Origin: Scilla litardierei
Lineage: Eukaryota; Streptophyta; Magnoliopsida; Asparagales; Asparagaceae
DNA: 64,000 bases
Direction of reading: 5' to 3'
Assembly (NCBI GenBank): GCA_030789695.1
Contig: CM061136.1
Location: forward strand, 136,164,448-136,228,447
In this document: one piece after another, positions 22,308 to 34,455 of the stretch
How the letters are laid out: each line of letters begins with the position of its first letter
Position numbering within the stretch: position 1 is the stretch's first letter
The notes under the pieces: model-generated
Databases searched by the model: none
The model's input: the letters and a program-made list of their open reading frames with translations, nothing else
What the model was told of the DNA's origin: nothing
Made by a program: the position numbers and the translations under genes

Positions 22308-23299
22308 TCGTTTGTTCCGAGGACTCTCCACTACTCTTTGGATGACATATCTTTTTTGAGAGTATTTTGGGTTAGGATGGAGATTGATGGTTGATTTGAT
22401 GTATTTCTGAGTTTTCTGGATGTCGGTGTTGGATATTTTGATGTGTTGTATTTGTTGTTGTTAGACGTTGATGATGTTGATGATGATGTTCTCATGATGA
22501 TGTTGTATCAATGCTATATGATGTATTTCTTTTTGATGGGTATGTTGCATTTGTTGTATCGATCTCTTTTTGGGATGTACTCTTGATGTTTCTATCTATA
22601 TATACATCGTTGTTCATGTTGTGATAATTACTTCGTCATGCACATTAATTCTCATTCAATGTCCATGCTATGTAAAATCGTCGCTCGACGATTGAAAAAC
22701 TTGGTTAAATAGATTTTATTTCTATATTTGTGTAGAATTGTTTTCCATGCACAAATTTAACCAAGAATATTGAATATTGGAGAGTATGTTTCATTATTCA
22801 ATAAATGAAAATTTACCAAATATTTTTGATGATTTTGATTATCGTTTTGTTTGATAATGGACAATTTGGCACACCTTGATTTGATTTCATCATTTTTCCC
22901 TTGGTGTCAATTAGTTCCATCGTCATTGTCTACGACTCCCGATGTTGGATTTTCCATTTCCTAGTTGTTGTCGTTGTATGCCCCCCATTTTTGGGATAAT
23001 GCCAAAGGGGGAGAGATAATGATAATAAATAGCGCAAATGAAAATTTAACTCAATTTCCAAGAATCTAGTTTGATATGTTAGATTCAGGGGGAGTTAAGA
23101 TATATATAAGGATTTTCAAAATCCGATATTTCGAAAATCGATTCTCTTTATTAATCTTACTCGTCTGCTTGATGCAATTCATATATATTCATTTTGGAAT
23201 TAACGTGTCATCAATGCAGGGGGAGTAAGTATTTTGCATTTGAATCATTATTTTTGATTATTATTTATGTTGGGTTGTCATCACCAAAAAGGGGGAGAA
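22308..23299 (+). mobile_element. 3' noncoding region of F with repeated purine tracts
   Basis: No gene. The sequence is rich in TTGATG and GATGATG runs and then has four G-rich purine tracts: AAAGGGGGAGAGA (about 23004), CAGGGGGAGTTAAG (about 23087), CAGGGGGAGTAAG (about 23218) and the true polypurine tract AAAAAGGGGGAGAA (23286-23299) abutting the 3' LTR. Confidence 0.75.
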
Positions 23300-25052
23300 T
23301 GTTGAATATTGGACTCCCCGGATTTGGTTTTGATGATGAGCAAACATAAATAATCCATGAACTAACAATTTGTGAGCGCAGTATTGGAGATCGTTGCCAA
23401 ATTCTCGAGAACATTCAAAGCGACATCTCAACACTTCCCAAAGCTCGTATTCATGCCTAAAGCTTCGTTGAAGCTCTTGCGCCGTTTTGGAAGTTATGAA
23501 GAATCAATCGAAGCTCTCGAAGACCGTTTATTAAGGTTTTATTTATAGTCTTTTTAGCTTCGATATATAGAATGTTAAGCCTTGAGTATATCTTACCATT
23601 CTAACTTCATAACGCTCATATCGTAGCTCTAGGATCTTAGTACAAGTTCATTCTAACTTCCTCGAAGCGTCGCGCTTCGATTCGGACTTGTTTGTGCATG
23701 TTAGTTGGTACAAGAACAAGTACTGACCGACTAAATGGTGATCTAGTCGGTCAGCAACTCTTCTTGGACCGACTAGTTTGATTCCTTAATTTCTTGGACT
23801 TTACTGTTTACAGTTAGTCGGTCTACGTTGACTCACCGACCGACTAGTTTGTGAACTAGTCGGTCTGTGATGCTTCTTTGACCGACTAGTTGTGACTTAC
23901 TGTTCATGCTAAATTTCTCCTAAGCTACTGTTTATCGTTAGTCGGTCTAAGAACGTTTGGTGATCGACTAGTTGACAATCTAGTCGGTCAACTTTTGTTC
24001 TTGGACCGACTAAGTCAATATGTATTCAGACTATTTCATTTTGCCTCTTAGTCGGTCTACATTCACTGACTGACCGACTAGTTGTGAAACTAGTCGGTCA
24101 GAAAGTCTTCTTGGACCGACTAGATTTCTAGGTCTGAAATTCTCTTTCTTCTCAGTTCCTTTCTTAGTCAGTCCATGCTGTTTGACTGACCGACTAGTTG
24201 ATGAACTAGTCGGTCAGTGATTGTTCTTTGACCGACTAATTCTCCCAGATTTCTATCCGTTGGAGAATGACCTAAGTTGTTTTTATGGGACCCTATAAAT
24301 ACGAACCTAGGTCATTTCTATCTAGGTTAGAGCTTCCATTCAGAGATTCATTTGAGATCAAAAGAGATAGCCATTCTCACTCAAATCTAAAGCTCTCTTC
24401 CTCACAAGAAACCCATTCTCTCTCATTTCTAGATCTAGAATCCATCTAGAGAGAAGCTTGTTCTTGGTGAGCTCTTCAAGCTATTGCTTGATCCAAGTCT
24501 CCAAATCATCCCTAGGCACCTATTGCTGGTCATTTCCTTGGTGCTAGGTCTTGGTGACTTCATCTTCCTCAAATCCTCCATTTCACCTATTGGGTAAGAA
24601 AAATTCAAGGTATAGGATTTTGTGGTAAGTTTGCTTATTTCAATATAACTCATTTATATTGCTTGTTGATTCTCTCGGTTGTGAGAGAAGGTTGTGATCC
24701 CGAGTTGTGGGATTCACTATTGCCGTTGTTGTATGATTTGATCTTGTGAAGGTTTTTCACAAGATATTCATAGTGGAAATCTTGAGTTAGGGTTTCTAAC
24801 TCAAGTATCCGGAGGGGATCCGGGTGGTTGGGACGTAGGATCACCGGGAACAAGTCGGGGAGACTTGGGTGGATCCGAACCCATTAACATCATTTGTTTG
24901 CATTGTTAATTTTGTTGTTGTCATTCAATTTAAGCTTCCGCAAATTGATTTGGTAGTTGTTTGCAATTTAATTTGGAATTATACTCCTTATTATTTTAAA
25001 GTACTATTCACCCCCCCTCTAGTACTTGTGCAGTAGCTGGTAGGGCATTACA
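23300..25052 (+). mobile_element. 3' LTR of element F
   Basis: 1753 bp, nearly identical to the 5' LTR. Differences seen include the pairs CGTCGCC/CGTTGCC, GACTAGATGG/GACTAAATGG and CCCGGGTTG/CCCGAGTTG, mostly transitions. It is followed by the TSD GGGGT. Confidence 0.95.
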
Positions 25053-25057
25053 GGGGT

Positions 25058-25480
25058 AAGCGTGCGATACATTAGACAAATGGTGCTAATGTTAGCTGGC
25101 CATTGTTCTACATCTTAGATGCGACAACCCCAAATAAAGCCAATGCAATGTAAGAGTTCTAACCTAGCATCGACATTCGACGATCCTAGTGGTGAGTCCT
25201 AACGCCCTAGTCTTTTATTATTGATTAAAACCTTGCTTGAAAGATAACTCTGCAACAAACAATCTTTTGAAAACGACTGCTAGCATTATTCTAGATATTT
25301 ATGGATTACCCAAGACAATAATAGCATTCACCTCCCTGTGGGATCGATATCTTTTATATTATAACTTAACTCTGTACGCTTGTGGTACTCTCCGGGAGTT
25401 ACATTTGGGATACACCTAGCCTTGGCATGTGTGCCATTTCCAGGAGGGTTTTAGGTGTTAGTTCCGGGTGCATCATTTGC
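25058..25480 (+). mobile_element. element E: gypsy-type LTR, right part
   Basis: Continuation of 11503-12524 after the F insertion. It contains TTGATTAAAACC and the CCTGTGGGATCGATATC and TGTACGCTTGTGG stretches that recall Athila/Tat LTR ends. The right boundary is not fixed; GTGCATCA near 25474 is a candidate end. No coding potential. Confidence 0.45.
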
Positions 25481-25499
25481 CCCATAAAAACACTTACAT

Positions 25500-26734
25500 A
25501 GGCCCGATTTCGTCCAGCTGCGTCAATCAGAAGCTTCAGTACTATCAAAACCCTAGCTCCGCCTCTAGATCATCAAGGTATAATCTGCGACCTTTAGATG
25601 TATTCTTATTTAATTTTGTGTAGGTAATCTTGTAGTTCATTTTGTGATAATTACTGAGTTAATTATATTAGTGCACTAATAAAGATAAAATACAGAATTA
25701 GCATTGCAAAAAACTGAAGGCGCCGTAATAATTTTTAAAGAAACAAGCATGGCATATGGCTATTGTTTACAGATTTACAATGCATTCATATCAAGGCCCC
25801 CAATTTTACCGGAACTAGGGCCGTATTTGCAACTATTGCATGGATCTCATATCAAATTGGCATGTAAATAGCATCTTCAATAAAATATGTTCCTTCTCCG
25901 AAATGATTTTTCCATTAAGGATGTGTTTGATATTCAAGAATTCCAGAGGGAATCCAAAATTCACATCCAACATTCGAATTTCAGTGTTTGGAATAAACTA
26001 AATTTTATATTTCTAAAAATAATCACCAAGTCATCGTAATGTCATTCTCGTCCTAGCCATATCTTAGTTTAACCATGCATCCATCTTAGCAATGCTACTA
26101 GATTTATTCCTTGTTCTGTTTGATATGGACATGTTTCCTGACGAACACTCTGCAAACGGTACTTGCCCTGTAGTATAAAGAATCCCCTGATATGACTGAG
26201 GTGGTTTTACGAAAAATGAAGGTTGAGGGATGATTCACGTAAAAAGGAGGGCGAAAGTTCGGATGTAAATATGATTTTTTAAAGTTAACCTTAATTCAAT
26301 TTACGTTAACTACTAGTTGAATAAAATATATGGATACAAAATACCTCAGCAATACATGTTCTTTCATGGAATTATGCAAACGATTAATTGAACTGTACAA
26401 TTAAAGGGAAGGGGGTATATATGTTGAAAACCCATTCATTTATTTTATTTTTAATGCACAATATTCAATTGAGCATCAGGCTTTACTTTGATTTCGTATT
26501 CTTTTCCATTCTTTTTGGAGATGTTGTGGGATATACTAGACACCAAATTTCATGCTGGCACAACTAGTTGATTAGATTCCTTTTACTTTGTTTTTTTACT
26601 CAGTGTGCAATTGTTTTCTTTTAATCCATGCATGCTGCATAATTGTTAAATTCTATGATATACTTGTGGATTGTGAGCTAGGGTAGATTATCACTTAAAC
26701 CGTTTTCTTTGAGTTTGTAGAAATTATATATTCA
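25500..26734 (+). other. probable 5' leader exon and intron of the FRS pseudogene
   Basis: AACCCTAGCTCCGCC and TCATCAAG/GTATAATC near 25545-25580 look like an untranslated exon and splice donor. GAGTTTGTAG/AAATTATA near 26719 looks like the acceptor, 15 bp before the coding start at 26735. The 1.1 kb between is AT-rich and shows no gene. A stretch near 25917 (AAGGATGTGTTTGATATTC) could be an old MITE edge, but I cannot support one. Confidence 0.4.
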
Positions 26735-28916
26735 ATGGATGCATCGAGTTCAATTGCGAATTGTGCATATGGTTGGGAAAATGTTGATGATATGTACAAG
26801 CCAAGAATTGGACAGAGTTTTAACTCGTTGAAAGAAGGAGATGATTTTTACAAACATTATGCAAAATTAGCTGGATTTTCAGTTAGAAAATATGCCACGC
26901 TTGTTGATAAAGTTACATCGAAAAGGTATTCTCAAATGTTTGTTTGCTCAAAGCATGTGCTACCAAGAGAGCAAAAAATTGTAATGGATGGAAAAGAAAA
27001 AAGGACAAGAGCCATAACCCGATAAAATTGTTTGGCCAATATAAGGCTTCAAAAAGACCCTGATGAAAAGTGGTATGTTAGGCGGTTTAATGAATCTCAT
27101 AATCATATGTGTGTCACTCCACGAAAACAACAATTTTTAAGAAGCAACAGAAATGTCACCGAATCACAAAAAAGCCTCATTAACACACTAAAAGAGGCCA
27201 AGTTAAAGACATTGGAATGCATTTCAGTCTTAGCGGTTGAAAGCGGTGGTTTTGAGGACATTGGATGTACAGAAAAAGACATTCAAAATGCTTTGCAAAA
27301 GGAGAGGGATGAGAAGAAAGCATACGATGCTCACTTATTGTTGGAGCATTTGCAAGAGAAGAAAGAGATAAATCAATCTTTTGAGTATGCTTATAAAGTT
27401 GATAATGAAATAAGTTGACACATGCGTGTTGGGCAGATGGTCTAGCTAGAAAGACATACCAATATTTTGGAGATGTGTTAATATTTGACACAACGTATGA
27501 CACCAACCAATACCGTCTAGTATTTGCACCTTTTACCGGGGTTAATCATCATGGTCAAACTACAAATTTCGGTGTCGGATTCTTATGCAATGAAAAGAAA
27601 GAATCTTTTATCTGGTTGTTTGAGACATTTAAAGAAGCCATGTATGGTCATATAAAAAGTGTGATAATAACCGATCAAGATTCTGCCATGGGAGCTGCAA
27701 TTAAACATGTATTTCCTGCATCCATCCATAAGTACTGCATGTGGCATGTACTAAAAAAACTTTCAGATAAACTTGGTGCAACAACATTCAAAACTGAGTT
27801 TTATATTCCATTTCAAGAATGTGTTTGGAATTCTAAGAATCCTGAAGAGTTTGAAAACAAATGGGAGAATGTTTTGGATAATAATGATTTGAATAATCAT
27901 GAATGGCTCACAGATCTATATTCTTTTCGTGAAAAGTGGATACCGGCATATTCTAAAGATATCATCACGGCTGGAATTTGAACAACACAAAGATCAGAGA
28001 GTATGAATGCTTTCATTGATAAGTATGTGAATAACATGAATACTGTAATAGAGTTTGTTGCGAGATTTGAAAGAGCTATAAGGAAGCAAAGGAAAAGTGA
28101 GTTGGCAGCGGATTGTGAGAGTCTACATTCAAAACCCAAATTGGTTACAGATCTAAAAATGGAGGGGCAAATGGCAGAGATCTATACCAAGAAATTTTTT
28201 AATGTTTTTCAGGAAGAAGCTTTTCAAAGCTTGAGCTATGCCTCTCAGATGAGAGGGTGTGAAGGAAATGTGTGCCAACACTGTGTTAGAAGGACGTGCA
28301 AAATGAAGAGTGAAGATAGATCTAGAGAAGTAGTTTATAAAGGTCCAGAAGAAGCCGCAATATACAGTTGTAAGAATCTTGAAACTGATGGTATCCCTTG
28401 GCGGCATATTCTTGTAGTTTTGCGTAATGAATTTGTTGATATATTGCCCCAGTGCTATATTTTAAAAAGATGGACATTATTGGTAACAAAAGGAATAGTT
28501 CGAGATAATAATGATGTGGAAATTCAAGGAAGCTACAGAAAAGAACAAGATTTAAAGTTCATCAAGTTTTCAAATGATGTTCACAAGTTTATGAAAATTG
28601 CTCGCTTTTCAGTTGAACGGCTTGAACTGGGACTTAATGTGATTAAAATGCCATTAAAGATGTTCAGTAACTTACTTAACTTACTTCTCAAAATCTACTA
28701 ACTTTACAAATAGAGAAAAGGAAAGCATTACCGGAAACAATTCACATTCATCCACCTTTCATTGCAAAGACCAAAGGTAGCTGAAAACAGATCAAAGGAG
28801 GAGGAGAAAAGGCAAGAGAAATAGCATCGAAACCTCTGCGATTATGTCGATGTTATAAAAAGCTACTGCATCATGATAGTCGTAAATTGCCCAATGAGAG
28901 AAAGGTACTTTTGTCA
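26735..28916 (+). pseudogene. FAR1-related sequence (FRS) gene, MULE-derived, broken
   Basis: Collinear with FAR1/FRS transcription factors, which descend from MULE transposases. An N-terminal FAR1 DNA-binding zinc region (FNSLKEGDDFYKHYAKLAGF to FNESHNHMC, 26815-27108) is followed by the MULE transposase core (DVLIFDTTYDTNQYRLVFAP onward, 27470-27770). Then come QRSESMNAF, a SWIM zinc finger (about 28358-28428) and a C-terminal basic/zinc-knuckle tail to about 28916, ending AGAAAG/GTACTT like a splice donor. Lesions: in-frame TAA 27023-27025, a frameshift near 27415, TGA 27979-27981 where family members have a sense codon, and further breaks after 28600. Two SWIM cysteines are lost (YSCKN; IPWRHI for IPCRHI). 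Element A is inserted 69 bp downstream. It cannot make a working FRS protein. Confidence 0.85.
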
Positions 28917-29350
28917 TATTAAACTTTTGATTCTTTTTTTGGCATTATATTTCATAAATTTTATTCTCTATATTTTTAATGTTTTGATCGCGCCTGGATA
29001 TACACTCGGAAAACGACTGTAGTCTTACCGCAAGCGCACGGTGAATTGGCGAGCGGGTATCGAACACAGGGAGGACAAATGACAGTACTCTATCTTGATC
29101 ACCTAGCTATTGATGATAGAATGGAATGGTTTGGATAATAATGTCACTGTCGTTCAAATAACAAGTAGAATTCTATATAATAAAAGCGTCTAGGGCTAGG
29201 GAATCCCCACTACGGGTCGTCACTTATCCTTGTGGATCATGAATCTCAATGTTGCGAAGCTTGAATTAAGGTGAACTAGTCATAACTGAATATAGAACCA
29301 AGCTTACGCTCTCGCGCTATTGCCGGTCTATAGCAACCTAGATTAGTGTC

Positions 29351-29627
29351 CACTCTCGTGTAAACCCTAACCTAAGCCATTAGCATGAAGATCGACATCA
29401 TCGTCCAATCGAACCTCGAGCCCACTCTCATGCAAACTCGAGCTACGATCTAGGTTATGATAGTTCGTATTCGTCCAATCTCTTGCAAACAAATATGAGT
29501 ATAGATTTATAATGAAAATCCTAGCTTTGGTCCAATCTCTTGCAAACCAAGTCTAAAGAATCTCGATTATAAACCTAAATCGAATATCTAGGCCTTCCCA
29601 TCGGTTGAAATCCAATCTTTTGCAAAC
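29351..29627 (-). repeat. five dispersed copies of a CAATCTCTTGCAAAC motif in Athila LTR
   Basis: Copies near 29351, 29423, 29474, 29531 and 29611 read CACTCTCGTGTAAAC, CACTCTCATGCAAAC, CAATCTCTTGCAAAC (twice) and CAATCTTTTGCAAAC. The same five positions recur in the other three LTRs of A and B. They are downstream of the TATA region on the minus strand, so in the R/U5 part. Confidence 0.75.
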
Positions 29628-30072
29628 CCCAATCAATGGAAATTCCTAGCTATTCGTAGTAAATTAATCATAACCTAAACGTTTATCAATCATAGAAACA
29701 ATTCAATTCATTCATCAAAATTCTAAGATCGAATCCATAGGGTTCATCCTCATGCCCTAGAACGACAGAACTACTCACAATTAATCATAGCAATCTCAGA
29801 AATAACGAATAAGATCATTGCGTAATTCATTGTAGAGAGAAAAAATTCATAAAAACTAGAAATTTAAATAGAATGAACAAACCAAATTGTTCGTCTTTGA
29901 TCTCCAGCTGAGAATTACAATAAGAATAACCGTCAAAATTAACTTCAAGTCCCTCCTAAAACTAGGAATAAAACATGCCTGAAATACAAGTCAAAATTAT
30001 CCGGAAATTCCTGACAGATTTGCCCCTGGCGCAGTCCAAAACCCTAATTCACGACATAGTCGGACTGCGCCA

Positions 30073-30421
30073 CTCGACCGAGTGGAACATGTCACTCGGC
30101 CGAGTGACAGACCCAAAGAAAAACTGAGAAATGGGGGGTTTCGGGGGTCTTTCACCCGGTTCCACTCGGGCGAGTGGTCTTCTTCACTCGGCCGAGTGAG
30201 CTTTCTTACTCGGCCGAGTGGGTCTTCTCAAAATTCCAGTAATTCAGATGATTTTTGGGAGAAAACCCCTGTCATACTCGGGCAAGTGGGCTTCTTCACT
30301 CGGTCGAGTGAGATTTCTCCCTCGTCCGAGTGGACTTTGACTCAACGTGCTCCACTATCTGTTTCACTCGGTCGAGCACGTTCCTTCACGCGGCCGAGTG
30401 AACTATCTGTTCGACCGAGTG
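30073..30421 (-). repeat. ACTCGGCCGAGT palindrome array in A 3' LTR
   Basis: About eleven palindromes of the ACTCGGCCGAGT type in groups of two or three. Within a group the starts are usually 22 nt apart (a 12-bp motif plus a 10-nt spacer). Counterparts are at 35940-36292 (B 3' LTR), 46567-46890 (B 5' LTR) and 60968-61320 (A 5' LTR). Each array lies upstream (minus strand) of a TATTTAA box. Confidence 0.88.
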
Positions 30422-30632
30422 GGCTGCTTCTATGGCTCTTTCTTCTCATCCTTGCCTCCTCGTTGATTCTATCAAACTTCTTCCTCTTCTGCTCATCCTC
30501 TAGCGCTGCTAGCTCCTCAATAAGGCCGTGGGCGATGCTCCGTTGCGCGTGAAAGTCCCTTGAAAAACGCAATATGGACGATCGAAACAACATGAAAACA
30601 TGCAGAAAAAGGTGTAAAATAAGGAGCGATCA

Positions 30633-32747
30633 AAATCCCCCAAGCTTACCTCTTACTCGTCCTCAAGGAAGATGAGTAAAAAGGTGAACCCGGTAGGTAA
30701 AAATAAGGAAAAAGGGAAAAGAAGATAGAAAAGAAAACGAGAGTGAGGTGCTAGATCATTTTCTCAGGACGTGGAGCTGCTTACTCAAATAGCATACGAC
30801 AAATAATAACATGCCAAAGATTTTTATCTCGATATCATGATTATATATAAATGCATTCGATATAGAAACCTAAGAATATCAAAATGATATGAAACATGAA
30901 ATCATTCTAGAATTAGCATCGTCTGAGGCATCTAAAGTAATATACATAATCATAGGTCGCATACTTTTCAATTGATCGCTTTCTATTTGGAGCATAAGAG
31001 GCATCACATAATATGGAGCAATAAGAATAGAAAGAAGAGGTATCCATGAAATGCATGCCAAATTTCAATTCGTGGACTTCGTAATACTACTAGTAATCTC
31101 TCTGAGTATAGAAAATTACCTAGCTTAGGTCGTCATGCACAGACAAGTAGTCACACTCTCACACATCATTGGATCCTCTCCCCCAAGCTTATCTATAAGC
31201 GTGGTGGCATAAAATAGAACAATACAACTTTTCCCCATTTTTGAAGCTCCAAGAAAAATAAAAATAATAGAGGGAAGAAAGAAAGAAAGAAATGAGATCA
31301 TGTATGAACTTCTCTTCTTTTTTTCTTTTTTTTTCTTTTTTTTCTTTTTTAGACTCATATACACAATAACAATCCCAAATCAAAAGATAGAGAGATATGC
31401 ATGTATTTTTTTCTTTGTGATTTTGGGGTATTGGAGCTTGGAATTTATAGCAAGGGGAAAATGCCAATATAAGAATCACTAAAGAGAGATTCACCAATGA
31501 TTTTAAGTATACAAATGATGTTCAAGATATGTGGAGAAAGAAAAATATCCACTCTTTAGAATGTGCATGATAACTTTCAGCAGAGTAACGTAATCTACTA
31601 AGTTCGATTTCAGAAAGTAAACTAATCCAGTTATATCAAAATGGCATACATTCAATCAACCTGAAAGTCAAGCGTACAATTTTCATACAAAAAGAAGTGA
31701 TAGCAGACAACAAAGCAGTACTCCAAATATAGGCAATCAATGCGTGAAGCTTGGTGTGTTTTCTATGAAAAGTATATAAAATAAATCATCAGACTCAGCT
31801 AATAGTAGAATTTCATTCACATTCATATAATGAAGGTGCAGGTTACTATTCTTGAATGCACAGCAAAGTATAACAAATGATATCTGAAATAAAAACGATG
31901 GCATGACAAGAGAATATGTATATAAAAGTAAACTAGCTCCAGGTCATCGTCATCACATAAAATTCATCTCTATCCAAAAAGGATAAAAGAAATAAGGATA
32001 AAGGAAAAATAAGAACTACTATGCATGAGAAAAAAAATGAAAAAATGGGTGAAAATAAGTGAAAAATAAAGAAAGGTGGAAAAATGAAAATAAAAATGAA
32101 GAAAATGAACAATGCATAAGGCACTCACTCCCCCAAGCTAAACTGCACAGTGTCCTCAATGTGTTAAGTGTGGCACAAGGAGAGATATGATATGGGTAGG
32201 GTGGGTGAGGGTGCATGCATGATAAAGTATGAAAATAAAAGAAAATGAGATGGAAATGCAAATGATGCGTGCATAGATCAAGATGGTGTAATATAACGGT
32301 CCCAGAAATACCTCCTCTCTCCCAAGATGATATAGACAAATATGAACAAAAAGTGGTCAAAATGTGTGGGGGAGAGGTGCGCAAAATCGGCAGAAAAAAT
32401 GATATCAATCACAGCAGCGGAAAAAATATGGGAGGCATCTAGTGTGTGCCTAAGCAGGTGGTGGAGCACAGCACCGTCCTGTGGTGGGGGAGGAGGTGGT
32501 GGTGGGTGCTACTGTGAAATGGGACGGATAACGGCAGGCTGAGGCTGTGGCAGTCGCGTAAGAATCTGGTTCAGTGTAACCTGAATACCAGTGAGTAGAA
32601 CGACGCGAGAATGCACAGAACTAATGGTAGTGGAGAGAGCCTGAAAATCTCCTCTAAGCCCACTAAGGCCCCTTCTAGAGCACGCAGGTGCTGAACTAGG
32701 GTGTCAGGGGGAGGAGGGGCAGAGGGTCGAACATGTGGGGATCGGGG
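30633..32747 (-). mobile_element. PPT and 3' noncoding region of element A
   Basis: The minus strand ends AGGTAAGCTTGGGGGATTT just before the LTR at 30632, the polypurine tract. The rest has purine-rich runs such as AAAGAAAAAAAGAAAAAAAAAG near 31315-31350 and no supported gene. It aligns by eye with 36597-38739 in element B, including CTCCCCCAAGCTTATCTATAAGCGTGGTGG in part. Confidence 0.7.
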
Positions 32748-34455
32748 CTACCGAGCACGGCTACCGTAGACAAGTGGGGCCACTACAGGGTGAGGGTGTG
32801 GTGTTGTGCTCACTAAAAGATGCTTAGCCTCTGTGGAAGGCTGAGACGCAGAAATACTCTCAGAAGTGTGATCAGCGGCAGAATCAGAAGCAGAGACAGA
32901 GGGCGAGAAGGGTGGAGATGTCGCTGACACAGAAATGGGGACAGACGTCACGACACTCTTGGTGAAGACAGCGGTAGCGGAGATGAAAGTGTCAAAAACT
33001 GGGGAGGTCGTGAGATCTACAGAAAATGACTTCCCAGCGGTTGAGAAATCTGGTGAGGATAGGGTCTCGGCTGCTGAAACAAAGGAAGGCTCGCCTCTCT
33101 CAAGAATAGTGGTGGGGGCGCTATCAAAACTCACATATGAGATGGGATCAATGGCCAGCGACACAGAGGTGGTGGTGGTGGTGGTGGACTCAGCTAGTGA
33201 GCTCCTAACACTGACAGAAGTGTGGACAGAGGTATCGGGAGGAGCGGTCAAATCAGGTGCAGGCTGAGGGATCGGGATCTCGGGGTCCAGAGGGCGGATA
33301 AGGGGCTCCTGCTGAGCGCCCTCAGGCTCTAGCACGTATGCAGCTAGGATGAGGAGGTCAATCTATGGTCTCCATACCCCTCCTGCATGTCTAATGTGGG
33401 TCTGAGCGGGGCTCGGAAGCACCATGTAATCTGCGCCAAATGGACCATGCAGCCAAACCCAGTGGTGCTGACCATGTGGACGCAACATCCTCATACGGGC
33501 CATGACATCAATGGAAAGGGAAGTGGGGCCCGGGGGTCATAGCAAACCAGCTGGGAGGTCAACCCCACACATGGGAGCCAGAAGGGTAATCAGACCGCAA
33601 CAACAAATAGGCGTCCTGGCGTCGACGGAGATAACAATGCGGTCTAGATACCAACTAGCTATATCGATCTGAACGACGGGGAGTAAAACGTCTCCACCTA
33701 CCTCAAAGGCTCTCGATCTACTCATCGCATAGAGCATGTAAAGCTCCGACGTAGACATCGTCCCAGGCTCATACCTCGCAAGAAAAGTGGTCGCCATAAA
33801 GCAATGAGCAATGCAGAGGCATGGGTGGACGATAGCGGAGGCCTTGGCTTGGCTAGGGTTAAAGGCGAGAGGTGATCCCGTGATGCGTGTTCAGAAGGCA
33901 TGAGTATCAAATGACGGTGAGGGGATGTGCATGGGTCAATAAGCTAGGTCGGGGTTTGGGATGTGGGCCACTGAAAATAGGCTCAGAGCATATCGAGGGT
34001 GATCTCCACTCACAATCCATCAGTCGAAATGAGCAACCCCCAGGAGTCCTACGGATAGAACTAAGAACCTCGAGTGTCAGCCGGACGTAGGTGTCCGCCG
34101 ACACAGACAGAAAATCACGCCACCCCACGTTGTCATACAACTGGAGTAGGCCCTCAAATACCCCTAGGCGCTCAAAATCTGCAATGTGTGCAAACCTTGA
34201 GGGGACAATCGAACGATGGGAGATTCTTTCAAATCTGGCGCGATGTGCGTCATCTCTGAAAGTGATCTCCATCATGTCGAAAGCGGGGGTGGGCTGTGCT
34301 AGTGGGGGTGGAATGGGTGCGGTAGGTGGCAGAAGTGTGGGTGGAGGTGGGCTAGGTGGCAGGGACTCCGCTCTAGCAGAGGAAGAGCCAGGCTCGCTAG
34401 TCTTCCTCCGCTTGGAGGCGGGCGCCCGCGAACATGATCTAGTCCGTGGAGGCAT
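32748..34455 (-). pseudogene. element A ATHILA ORF-1-like gene, frameshifted
   Basis: Starts at ATG 34455 (MPPRTRSCSR) with a basic, serine/proline-rich N-terminus. It continues into the conserved block RARFERISHRSIVPSRF and LLQLYDNVGWRDFLSV, which I recognise as ATHILA ORF-1 family (recalled as PF03078). A frameshift near 34000 breaks it. The same gene resumes with TTFLARYEPGTMS (33797-33537) and a serine/threonine-rich C-terminal half (33335-32748). It lies where Athila elements have their env-like ORF, but no membrane segment is evident. Element B was inserted 396 bp upstream of its start. Function unknown. Confidence 0.75.

Larger units (their letters stand above)
12525..25052 (+). mobile_element. 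element F: near-complete SIRE-type Ty1/copia retrotransposon
   Basis: A 12.5-kb element with LTRs of equal length (12525-14277 and 23300-25052, 1753 bp each). It is flanked by the 5-bp duplication GGGGT (12520-12524 and 25053-25057) and interrupts LTR E. Order: LTR, tRNA-Met PBS, gag, pol (PR-INT-RT-RNaseH), motif array, ORF3, PPT, LTR. I count about 11 base differences between the LTRs, roughly 0.6 %, so insertion is recent. Integrase before RT, tRNA-Met priming and a third ORF place it in the SIRE/Maximus lineage of copia. The one departure from an intact coding plan is the stop-filled 60-nt segment between gag and pol. Confidence 0.95.
28985..30632 (-). mobile_element. 3' LTR of element A
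   Basis: 1648 bp, TGATCGCGCC...GAGCGATCA on the plus strand. About 100 bp shorter than its 5' partner because of a deletion near 30562 (CCCTTGA/AAAACGC). It contains ACTCGGCCGAGT palindromes (30073-30421) and five CCAATCTCTTGCAAAC-type repeats (29351-29627). Confidence 0.92.

Noticed and set aside
11498..25480. Exact ends and TSD for LTR E
   Set aside because: No 5-bp pair fits TG...CA ends on both sides, so only approximate edges are given.
30082..30552. Open frame rich in LGRV and TRPS units (also at 36075-36422, 60979-61449, 42051-42347, 56485-56883)
   Set aside because: It is the translation of the ACTCGGCCGAGT palindromes inside LTRs or spacers. The same protein-like pattern appears on both strands.
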